Of a stretch of 64,000 nucleotides of DNA, positions 1-7,597 are shown piece by piece. Position 1 is the stretch's first letter, and every line of letters begins with the position of its first letter. The notes under the pieces are model-generated. The model was not told where the DNA came from. It was given only the letters and a program-made list of their open reading frames with translations, and ran no database searches. The DNA is taken from assembly GCA_016703425.1 (NCBI GenBank), contig JADJCA010000027.1:100717-164716 (forward strand), given 5' to 3'. A program made the translations under genes and the position numbers. The stretch comes from Myxococcales bacterium (GTDB lineage: Bacteria > Myxococcota_A > Polyangia > Polyangiales > Polyangiaceae).

Positions 1-2861
1 CCGGCGGAGATGCTGAAGGGCATGTCGCGGAGCGCGAGCGCCACGACGCCACCGGTGACGGCCATGGGGACGCTCGCGAAGATCAACATCGCCGGTCTCA
101 GCGAACCGAAGGTCGCCGTGAGGAGGACGAGGATGAGCGCGAGGGCGACGGGCACGACGACGATGAGTCGCGCCATCGCGTGCTGGAGGCGCTCGTATTC
201 GCCGGCCCAGGCCACGCCGTAGCCCGACGGCAAGCGGAGCTCCTTGTCGAGCCGCGCGCGGGCCTCCTCCGCGAACGACGCCAAGTCACGACCGCGCACG
301 TTGATTTGGACCGTCACGCGACGTTGGAGCCGTTCGCGGTTCACCTCGGACGGTCCCGGCGCGAGGTCGACGCGCGTCAACTGCCCGAGCGGGAGGAGCT
401 CGCCCGTGGGGAGGCGCACCGGAACACGCGAGATGGCGTCGGGCGATTCGCGCGCCGAAGGCGCGAGGCGCACCTGAATCGCGTAGCGCTGCGGGCCGTC
501 GACCACAGTGCCGACCTCGATGCCGCCAATGGCCGCGACCGTCGCCAAGACCGCGTCGACCGACAGGCCGTGCCGCGCGATGGCCGCGCGGTCGACCTCC
601 ACCGTCAAGACGTTGAGGCCCGCGACCTGGTCCGCGCGAACGTCCTTGGCGCCGGGCACGTCCTTGAGGATGCGCACCGAGTCGTCGGCCGCGAGCTTGA
701 GCGCCGCCAGGTCGTTGCCGTAGATGTGCACGGCGAGATCCGAGGAAATGCCCGCGAGCAAATCGTTCGTGTTCATCTCGATGGGCTGCGAGTACGAGAG
801 CCCGATGGCCGGCACCTGTTCGCGAAGCGCTTTGTCGACGACCTGGATGAACTCCTCGCGCGTGGCGGCGCTCTTCCACTGGCTGCGGGGCTTCAGGAGC
901 ACGTAGACGTCGGTCATGTTGATGCCCATCGGGTCGATGGCAATCTCGGCGCGTCCGGTGCGGCAGACGACGCCGGTGACCTCGGGGATCTTGAGGAGCG
1001 CCGTCTCGACCTGCTTGGTCTGCACGAGCGACTGTTCGAGGGAGACCGACGGCAAACGAATCGACGGAATGACGAGCGTGCCTTCGTCGAGCTTCGGCAG
1101 AAACTCTCGCCCCAAGGTCGTCGCCAGCCCCACGGCGGCGATGAACGACGCGGCCGCCAGCGCGCTCGTCACGCGGGGCCACGAGAGGACGCCGCGGAGC
1201 ACCGGCGCGTAGACCTTCTCGGCGCCACGGATGAGCGGGCTGTGCCGGTCCCGCGCGTTCCGGTCCAGCACCAACGACGCGAGCGCGGGTACGAGCGTCA
1301 CCGAGAGCACGAAGGCAGCGCCGAGCGCGAAGAGGACCGTGAGCGCCATGGGACGGAACATGCGTCCCTCGACGCTCGCGAGCGCCAAGATGGGAACGTA
1401 GACGAGCGCGATGATGGCTTCGCCGAAGAGCGTCGCGCTCCGCACCTCGCGGGCCGCGCCGACGACGACGTCCTGCCGCTCCATGTCGGTGAGCTTGCGA
1501 CCCAGGAGCGTCCGTCGCTCTGCGAGGCGACGCTGCGCGTTTTCGACGATGATGATGGCGCCGTCGACCACGAGTCCGAAGTCGATGGCGCCGAGCGACA
1601 AGAGGTTGCCGGAGACGCCGAAGGCCCACATGCCGACGAAGACGCCGAGCAGCGCGAAGGGGATGGCGATGGCCACGACGGCGCCGGCACGGAAGCTCGC
1701 GAGGGTGACGAGCAAGATCACGATGACGAGCGCGATGGCTTCGGCGAGGTTCGTACCTACCGTGTGGATGGTCCGCTCCACGAGCTCGGTGCGGTCGTAG
1801 TAGACGTCGATGGAGACGCCCTCCGGCAGCGTCTTTCGCAGCTCATCCAAGGCCGCCTTCGTGCGAACGACGACGTCGTGTGAGTTTGCTCCGCGGCGCA
1901 TGAGCACCACGCCCACGACCGTCTCGCCGCGTCCGTCCCGCGTCGCGGCGCCGTAGCGAACCTTGGCCGCGTAGTGCGCTCTGCCGACGTCGCGGACGAA
2001 GAGAGGCGCCCGGTCGGGACGCGTCTCGATGACGACGTTCTCCAGGTCTTCGGGCGTCCTGAGGCGCCCCTCGCCGCGCACCGTGACGTTCTCGCGGCCT
2101 TGCACGATGTAAGCGCCGCCGACGGCCGAGTGGTTTCGATCGATGGCCTCGGCCACCTCGCGGACTCCAACCTTGGCGGCGGTAAGCCGCGCGGCGTCGA
2201 CCTCCAGCTCGAGCGTCTTGCCCTCGCCGCCGAAGGCGTTGACCTCCACGACGCCGTCGACCATGCGCAAGCGCGGAGAGATGGACCAATCGAGCAGCGT
2301 GCGTCGGTCCATGAGCGAGACCTTGTCGCTCTTGACCTCGAAGTGGAGCACTTCGCCGAGACCGCTCGAGAGGGGACCCAGTTGAGGCTCACCGAAGGCC
2401 TCGGGGATTGCCGCTCTCGCTTGCGGGAGACGTTCGGCGACGAGCTGCCGCGCAAAGTAGATGTCGACGTCGTCGTCGAAGACCATCGTCACGACGGAGA
2501 TGCCGGGGCGGGAGATGCTCCGGAGCTCGGCGAGGCCCGGCGTTCCCGCCATGACGGTCTCGATGGGGAACGAGACGTTGGTCTCTACATCGACGGGGCC
2601 GAGCGCCTCGGCGCGCGTGATGACCTGGACCTGCGTGTTGGTGACGTCGGGGACCGCGTCGATGGGCACACGCGACGCCGCGAAGGCGGCGACCAAGACG
2701 AAGAGCGCCGACATCAGGAAGACGAGACCGCGGGCTCGCACCGACAGCGCGAGCAGCCGGTCGAGGGGCGACTCCTTCGCGGACTCCTTGGCGGGGGCCC
2801 GCGCCGCCTCAGGCTCGCGCCCGGGTCCTTCCGGCGGCACGGACGCGTCCGGCTCCGTCAA
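1..2861 (-). CDS. czcA: Heavy-metal RND efflux pump, CzcA type (3' end cut by window)
   Basis: Inner-membrane proton-driven pump of a tripartite divalent-metal efflux complex. The minus-strand frame is open from 2861 to the window edge (953 codons); full-length relatives have about 1,030-1,040, so only the last ~90 residues are missing. The family N-terminus PIDAVPDVTNTQVQV is present, and the proton-relay helix reads DFGLVVDGAIIIVEN, giving D427, D433 and E440, the D-D-E pattern of divalent-cation (CzcA/CnrA-like) rather than Cu/Ag pumps. No ATG fits the beginning; a TTG start overlaps the adaptor stop (TTGA), implying translational coupling. An extra ~25-residue Pro/Glu-rich cytoplasmic leader precedes the first membrane helix. 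No outer-membrane factor is adjacent. Exact metal unknown. Confidence 0.93.
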   Translation of the reverse strand, partial: MTEPDASVPPEGPGREPEAARAPAKESAKESPLDRLLALSVRARGLVFLMSALFVLVAAFAASRVPIDAVPDVTNTQVQVITRAEALGPVDVETNVSFPIETVMAGTPGLAELRSISRPGISVVTMVFDDDVDIYFARQLVAERLPQARAAIPEAFGEPQLGPLSSGLGEVLHFEVKSDKVSLMDRRTLLDWSISPRLRMVDGVVEVNAFGGEGKTLELEVDAARLTAAKVGVREVAEAIDRNHSAVGGAYIVQGRENVTVRGEGRLRTPEDLENVVIETRPDRAPLFVRDVGRAHYAAKVRYGAATRDGRGETVVGVVLMRRGANSHDVVVRTKAALDELRKTLPEGVSIDVYYDRTELVERTIHTVGTNLAEAIALVIVILLVTLASFRAGAVVAIAIPFALLGVFVGMWAFGVSGNLLSLGAIDFGLVVDGAIIIVENAQRRLAERRTLLGRKLTDMERQDVVVGAAREVRSATLFGEAIIALVYVPILALASVEGRMFRPMALTVLFALGAAFVLSVTLVPALASLVLDRNARDRHSPLIRGAEKVYAPVLRGVLSWPRVTSALAAASFIAAVGLATTLGREFLPKLDEGTLVIPSIRLPSVSLEQSLVQTKQVETALLKIPEVTGVVCRTGRAEIAIDPMGINMTDVYVLLKPRSQWKSAATREEFIQVVDKALREQVPAIGLSYSQPIEMNTNDLLAGISSDLAVHIYGNDLAALKLAADDSVRILKDVPGAKDVRADQVAGLNVLTVEVDRAAIARHGLSVDAVLATVAAIGGIEVGTVVDGPQRYAIQVRLAPSARESPDAISRVPVRLPTGELLPLGQLTRVDLAPGPSEVNRERLQRRVTVQINVRGRDLASFAEEARARLDKELRLPSGYGVAWAGEYERLQHAMARLIVVVPVALALILVLLTATFGSLRPAMLIFASVPMAVTGGVVALALRDMPFSISA

Positions 2862-4063
2862 TCGTTTTCCCCCATTTGCGAGCGCAAGGCTTCGCTCTTG
2901 AGCACGAAGGTCCCTTCGATGGCGATGCTCTCGTCGGCAGCGAGGCCCCTCTTGATTTCGACGTCGCCGTCGACCTCGCCGCCGCGGACCACAGGGCGCA
3001 GGTCGAACTTGCCGCCGCCCTTGTCGAGGAACACAAACGGCTGACCGTCGATGGTCTGCACGGCCTCCTTCGGGACGACGATCATCATCGGCGCCGCGCC
3101 TCCGTCGCCGCCTTGGATCGTGCCGCTGCCGAAGACGTGAGCCGTCGCGCTCATGCCGGGCCGGAGGAGGCCATCAGGGTTGTCGAGCACAACGCGTGCG
3201 GAGACGGCGCGCCGCACGGGGTCGACGGTGCCTGCGACGTAGTCGACGGTGCCGCGGAACTCACGCTCCGGGTACGCGACGACGCGCGCCCGCGCTTCGT
3301 CGCCCACGTGCACGCGTGAGAGGTCGCGCTCGTAGACGTCGACGACGAGCCAAACCTTGTCGATCTCGCCGACGACGAAGAGCGTGTCGGCCGCGCTCAC
3401 GGCTTGGCCGATGCGCGCGTTGACGTCGAGGACGAGCCCGCCGAGCGGCGTCTTCAGCGCCGTCCCCGTCGACGGCCGACTCGCTCGGCCTTCGGTCGCC
3501 GCGTTGAGATCTTCTGCTCGAACGCCGACGGCGGAGAGTCGCTCCGCGGCGGCTCGCTTCTCGAGCAGCGCGAGATCCGTCTGCGTCTCGGCGGCCAAGA
3601 CCGATTGGCCCGTCGTGAGACCCCCGTCGGCGAGGCGCCTTTGTCGCTCGCGCTCGCGAGCGGCGAACTCGACCTTCACCTGCGACGTCAGGTAGTCGGC
3701 GCGCGCGCGGCGAACCTCCACGCTGTCGACGGTCGCGAGAATCGCCCCCGGCGTCACGCGCTGCCCAGGATCGACGCGGATCTGCACGATGCGGCCCTCG
3801 ATGATGGGGCCCACCTTCGCGACGCGGTTGGGCACGAACTCGAGCATGCCCGTCACCGTGACGTGCGTGCGGAAGGCGACGCTGCGTGGCTTGCCGGTGC
3901 GAATGGCGGCGGCGTCGAGGATCCCGGCCCCGAGCACGATGTCGGCCTCCGCCTTGGTCTTCGTCTCGGCCGCCGGCGCTTCCTTCTTGCGGCAAGTCGC
4001 GGTGCCCGAAACCAGGGCGCCAAGGACCACCGCGGCAGCAAGCGGATTGCGGAGCCGGCCCAT
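2858..4063 (-). CDS. czcB: Periplasmic adaptor of RND metal efflux system (CzcB/CusB type)
   Basis: Membrane-fusion protein (401 aa) that links the RND pump to an outer-membrane channel. A hydrophobic leader ends in a Cys at about residue 24 followed by RKKE; the lipobox is weak, so lipidation is possible rather than clear. The two halves of the lipoyl/hairpin unit are visible: IEGRIVQIRVDPGQRVTPG, then a coiled-coil segment rich in Arg/Glu/Ala, then LKTPLGGLVLDVNARIGQAV. A beta-barrel region and the C-terminal IEGTFVLKSEALRSQ element follow. The frame is open much further upstream, but that part lies antisense to the channel gene, so ATG at 4063 is chosen. The stop overlaps the TTG start of the downstream pump. 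Confidence 0.9.
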   Translation of the reverse strand: MGRLRNPLAAAVVLGALVSGTATCRKKEAPAAETKTKAEADIVLGAGILDAAAIRTGKPRSVAFRTHVTVTGMLEFVPNRVAKVGPIIEGRIVQIRVDPGQRVTPGAILATVDSVEVRRARADYLTSQVKVEFAARERERQRRLADGGLTTGQSVLAAETQTDLALLEKRAAAERLSAVGVRAEDLNAATEGRASRPSTGTALKTPLGGLVLDVNARIGQAVSAADTLFVVGEIDKVWLVVDVYERDLSRVHVGDEARARVVAYPEREFRGTVDYVAGTVDPVRRAVSARVVLDNPDGLLRPGMSATAHVFGSGTIQGGDGGAAPMMIVVPKEAVQTIDGQPFVFLDKGGGKFDLRPVVRGGEVDGDVEIKRGLAADESIAIEGTFVLKSEALRSQMGEND

Positions 4064-4114
4064 GGCCGAAACTATAGCGTCTGCGACCGAGAGAGCGGTA
4101 CCTTGCGGCACCCC
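4064..4114. promoter_or_regulatory. Short divergent spacer between efflux operon and channel operon
   Basis: Only 51 bases separate the adaptor start (minus) from the channel start (plus). The AT-rich core ACTATAGC contains a TATAGT-like -10 on the minus strand, about 8 bases from the adaptor ATG, with no good -35 in front. Both operons must be transcribed from this space or from inside each other, which hints at shared control. The promoter assignment is tentative. Confidence 0.3.
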
Positions 4115-5521
4115 ATGCCGAGAACGCCGCGAAAGGATCGGGACCGACCGGTGCGCCGGCTTCCACTTATGCAAGTGCTGTCGGTCGCGATTGCGCTTGT
4201 GCTGGGGGTCGTCATTGTCGCCGGCAAGGTGTCGGCGCAATCGGGACGCGGCAAGGGCGTCACGCTCGCTCAGGGCCCGCAGGAGAGCAGCGTGAACGCC
4301 AAGGGCGAGGACAAGGCGGGCGCCAAGCCTGACGCGCCCAAAGCCGAGGCGCCCGCGAAAGCCGAAAAGAGCGCGAAAGACGGCGCGAAGAAGGGCGCGG
4401 CGGATCCGAAGGAGAAGGCCGGCGCGGTCAAGGAGCCGCCGGCGCCCAAGGACGACGGCGCGAAGAGCGACGCGAAAGCCAGTGGAGGGGCGGAGCCGCC
4501 GCCTTCCGACAAGCCCTCCGACAAGCCCTCCGACAAGCCCGAGGAGGGCATCGACTACGCCACCGTTCAAACCGACGACGACTTCCCGAAGGACATCTCG
4601 GAAGAGGAGAAGGCGGCCATCGGCACGGGCAACGTGCCGATCCACAGGGAGGGCCCGTTTCGTTCCCCGTTCGCGCACCCCAAGTTTGGCGGGCCCGCGA
4701 CTGCGAAGGTGGGTCTCGTCCTCGCCACAGTTCGCGAATACGACATTCAGCACGGCTCGTTCCAGGCTGACTTCTTCGTCTCCCTTACGAGCGACAAGCC
4801 CATGGGGGTCGTGACGCTCACGTTTCCGAACGCCACGGAGATCAATCAAACGGTGCTCGCCGACACGCCGACCTTTAGGCTCCTCCGTTGCGGCGCGAAG
4901 TTCGAGAGCCCGGTGGACCTTCGCAGGTACCCCTTCGACACGCAGGACCTCGTCATCGAGATGGAAGACCAGCGCGCCGGCGTCGACCAGCTCATCTTCG
5001 AGCCGCACAAGGAGCGCACCAGCCTCGACGAAGGCTTCGAGCTGCCCGGCTGGTCCGTCGCGGGCATCGGCGCACGCGCCTACAAGCATCGCTACCCGCC
5101 GCGCTTCGATCGCGACGACCTCTACGTGTCGCGCTACAAGTTCACGCTCTCGATCGATCGCTTCGTCACGTCGGCGGCCTTCAGCGTCTTCGTGCCCGCG
5201 TACATCATCGTGCTCATCTCGCTCTTCGGCTTGTGGGTCCCGCCGCAAGAGCTGGAGGTTCGCAGCAACGCCGGAGCGCCCATGCTCGCGGCCGCCGTCT
5301 TCTTCCACTACTCGCTCACGCAGGCGTTACCGGCCACCGGCTATCTGACCCGCGCCGACAAGCTCATGCTGGGCGTGTACGTGGCGCTCCTGCTGAACAT
5401 GGCGACGACGTGGTTCTTCATGATCGTGAAGGAAGACGACGTCGACCGTTGGTTCCGAATCTTCCGCGCGTGGGTGCCGCCGATCACGGCCGGCCTCATG
5501 GCGCTCGTCAGCATTCTCTGA
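4115..5521 (+). CDS. Pentameric ligand-gated (Cys-loop type) ion channel homologue
   Basis: Predicted 468-aa prokaryotic relative of Cys-loop receptors (GLIC/ELIC family). After a signal anchor (residues ~20-40) comes a low-complexity Lys/Ala/Pro linker of about 110 residues including three SDKP repeats. The extracellular beta-sandwich follows and carries RRYPFDTQDLVIEMED, the counterpart of the Cys-loop region; as in other bacterial members the two loop cysteines are absent. Four membrane helices end the protein: M1 (FSVFVPAYIIVLISLFGLWV), M2 (pore, beginning near RSNAGAPM and ending at QALP), M3 (LMLGVYVALLLNMATTWFF) and M4 at the very C-terminus. The upstream frame is open but antisense to the efflux adaptor, so ATG 4115 is preferred. 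It is the first gene of a tight three-gene operon. Ligand and ion selectivity cannot be read from sequence. Confidence 0.85.
   Translation: MPRTPRKDRDRPVRRLPLMQVLSVAIALVLGVVIVAGKVSAQSGRGKGVTLAQGPQESSVNAKGEDKAGAKPDAPKAEAPAKAEKSAKDGAKKGAADPKEKAGAVKEPPAPKDDGAKSDAKASGGAEPPPSDKPSDKPSDKPEEGIDYATVQTDDDFPKDISEEEKAAIGTGNVPIHREGPFRSPFAHPKFGGPATAKVGLVLATVREYDIQHGSFQADFFVSLTSDKPMGVVTLTFPNATEINQTVLADTPTFRLLRCGAKFESPVDLRRYPFDTQDLVIEMEDQRAGVDQLIFEPHKERTSLDEGFELPGWSVAGIGARAYKHRYPPRFDRDDLYVSRYKFTLSIDRFVTSAAFSVFVPAYIIVLISLFGLWVPPQELEVRSNAGAPMLAAAVFFHYSLTQALPATGYLTRADKLMLGVYVALLLNMATTWFFMIVKEDDVDRWFRIFRAWVPPITAGLMALVSIL
4505..4540 (+). repeat. Three perfect 12-bp tandem repeats (SDKP x3)
   Basis: The unit TCCGACAAGCCC occurs three times without mismatch inside the channel gene's linker and encodes Ser-Asp-Lys-Pro each time. 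Such a tract could change length by slippage in 4-residue steps without breaking the frame. Confidence 0.95.
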
Positions 5522-5533
5522 AGTGGAGGCGTC

Positions 5534-6115
5534 GTGATTCGAAAAGTCATCCTGGGCGCGTTGGGGCTCACGCTCGTGATCGGCGCGTTTTTCGCCGGCT
5601 ACGTGCTGGGTCAGGCGAAGCTCGAGCGCGAGTGGCGCCTGCCGCCCATGGTGCTCACCGAGGCGCAGGTCTCGAAGCTCAGGGCCGACGACGCCAACCC
5701 GGTGCCGCCGCCCGGCACGAAAGTCTTGGTGGCCATGCCTCTCGAACGCGCGCGCCGTGCCGTAGCCGAGTTCACCGCAAAAGATCCCGTTCGCGTTACG
5801 CTCGGGTCTGTCGGCCGCGGTGACGAGGGCGCGGAGATGTCGCTCGTCGTGAAGAGCGATGTGCCGTGCGCCATCACCTCGCTCGAGGGAACGGCCTACG
5901 GCTTTGATAGCTGGGGCCGTTCGGCGCGGCTCAACAGGGGCGGCGAGCATTTCGTGGGCTTCGGCAAGAAGCTCGAAGGCAAAGACGAGATCGCCGCCAA
6001 GGCGCCGAAGGCGATCTTGAGTTGGCCGATGCGGCACGTCGAGGCTGCGTCGATCGCGCTCGCGCAGGTCGACCGGTACAGCTGCGCCGACGGAACCAAG
6101 TGGCAGCGGAACTAA
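5534..6115 (+). CDS. Membrane-anchored protein of unknown function
   Basis: Encodes 193 residues that I do not recognise. An N-terminal hydrophobic segment (residues ~5-25, ending AGYVLGQ) should act as an uncleaved anchor or signal, leaving the rest in the periplasm. Two cysteines (about 114 and 186) could pair. The start is GTG with GGAGG four bases upstream. It sits 12 bases after the channel gene and 34 before the cystathionine beta-synthase gene, so it is very probably co-transcribed; an accessory role for the channel is an inference only. Confidence 0.75.
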   Translation: MIRKVILGALGLTLVIGAFFAGYVLGQAKLEREWRLPPMVLTEAQVSKLRADDANPVPPPGTKVLVAMPLERARRAVAEFTAKDPVRVTLGSVGRGDEGAEMSLVVKSDVPCAITSLEGTAYGFDSWGRSARLNRGGEHFVGFGKKLEGKDEIAAKAPKAILSWPMRHVEAASIALAQVDRYSCADGTKWQRN

Positions 6116-6149
6116 GCGACGAGAATCACCGCACGGGAGCGACACCATC

Positions 6150-7550
6150 ATGATGCACGGTGCCATCGAGAACATTCTTCAGGGGGTCGGCAACACGCCG
6201 ATCGTTCGCCTCAACCGCGTGACGCAAGGGCTCGCGGCGGAGATCTACGTCAAGCTCGAGTACCTGAACCCCGGCGGCAGCCACAAAGATCGCCTCGCGT
6301 GGAACCTCGTGCGCCGCGCCGAAGAAAACGGCCTCAAACCCGGCGGCACGATCATCGAGGCCACGAGCGGCAACACCGGCGCGTCGCTCGCCCTCATCGC
6401 GACGGTGCGCGGCTACAAGTGCATCTTCGTCATGCCCGACAAGATGAGCCAGGAGAAGATCTCGTACCTGCGTGCCTTCGGCGCCAAGGTCGTGGTCTGC
6501 CCCACGGCCGTCGAGGCGGAAGATCCGCGCAGCTACTATCAAGTCGCCAAGCGTCTCGCCAACGAGACGCCCAACAGCTTCTACGCGAACCAGTACCACA
6601 ACCCGGCCAACCCGGAGGCGCACTACCTGTCGACGGGCCCGGAGATCTGGCGCCAGACCAACGGTGACTTTGACATCTTCATGGCGGGCATGGGCACCGG
6701 AGGCACGCTGAGCGGCGCCGGCAAGTTTCTTCGCGAGAAGATGCCCAACCTCCGCATCGTCGGCGTCGATCCCGTGGGCTCGCTCTACTACGACTTCGTC
6801 AAGACGGGCCGCGTCACCAAGCCCTTCTCGTACAAGGTCGAAGGCATCGGCGAAGACTTCTTCCCCACGACCATGGACCTCAAGATCTTGGACGACATCG
6901 TCCGCGTCGACGACCGAGAGTGTTTCCTCATGACGCGCGACCTCACGCGCCTCGAGGGGCTCTTCGCCGGCGGCTCCGGCGGCGCCGCCGTGGCCGGCGC
7001 CATCAAGTACGCCCGTGAGCGCAACAAGAAGGAGAAGATCCTCGTCTTCCTCGCCGACGGAGGCATCAAATACCTGTCGAAGATCTTCAACGATGACTGG
7101 ATGCGTGAGAACGGCTTCCTCGAGGAGTCGCCGGGCCTCGGCACCGTGCGCGACGTCATGGCGACGCACAAGCGCAAGCTCGTCACGGCGGCGCCGAAGT
7201 CGACCGTGCGCGAAGTCATCGACACGCTCAAGAGGGAAGGGATCAGCCAGCTCCCGCTCATCGAGGGCGGCCGGCTCGCTGGCATCGTGGCCGAGGTCGA
7301 CCTCCTTCGGCACCTCGTGACAGGTCTAAAGACCCTCGACTCACCGGTCGGCGAGCTCGCCGAAGACGACTACGCCACGGTGACCCCCGACACCAAGATC
7401 GAGCTCCTGCAAGGCGTCCTCGCCGACGCGAAGAGTGCCATCGTGATGGAGAAGGACGACGTCGTGGGCATCGTGACCAAGATCGACCTCATCGACTTCC
7501 TGGCGCGGGGCGGCGAAGCGCCTCGCTCGAGCGCGCGCCCCAACGTCTAA
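6150..7550 (+). CDS. cbs: Cystathionine beta-synthase with C-terminal CBS domain pair
   Basis: PLP enzyme (466 aa) that condenses serine with homocysteine to give cystathionine and can also release H2S. The PLP lysine is K46 in GGSHKDR, and the phosphate/substrate loop EATSGNTG lies at residues 70-77; GGSGGAA later in the fold is also conserved. Residues from about 345 form two CBS motifs ending ...GIVTKIDLIDFLARGG, a regulatory module that binds adenosyl ligands in relatives. This domain order separates it from plain cysteine synthase, though O-acetylserine use cannot be excluded. It is the last gene of the channel operon. Confidence 0.93.
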   Translation: MMHGAIENILQGVGNTPIVRLNRVTQGLAAEIYVKLEYLNPGGSHKDRLAWNLVRRAEENGLKPGGTIIEATSGNTGASLALIATVRGYKCIFVMPDKMSQEKISYLRAFGAKVVVCPTAVEAEDPRSYYQVAKRLANETPNSFYANQYHNPANPEAHYLSTGPEIWRQTNGDFDIFMAGMGTGGTLSGAGKFLREKMPNLRIVGVDPVGSLYYDFVKTGRVTKPFSYKVEGIGEDFFPTTMDLKILDDIVRVDDRECFLMTRDLTRLEGLFAGGSGGAAVAGAIKYARERNKKEKILVFLADGGIKYLSKIFNDDWMRENGFLEESPGLGTVRDVMATHKRKLVTAAPKSTVREVIDTLKREGISQLPLIEGGRLAGIVAEVDLLRHLVTGLKTLDSPVGELAEDDYATVTPDTKIELLQGVLADAKSAIVMEKDDVVGIVTKIDLIDFLARGGEAPRSSARPNV

Positions 7551-7597
7551 AACCTCGCGGCGCAGTGCCCTAGGCTTCGGTGCCGCGTTCGGTGCCG

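Noticed and set aside
180..1883. Long plus-strand open frame (567 codons) at the window start
   Set aside because: Antisense to the RND pump; Asp/Arg/Glu/His-rich composition typical of the reverse of a GC-rich gene, no domain.
4064..5308. Upstream extension of the first efflux adaptor to 816 residues
   Set aside because: It lies antisense to the ion-channel gene and is low-complexity; the signal peptide begins at 4063.
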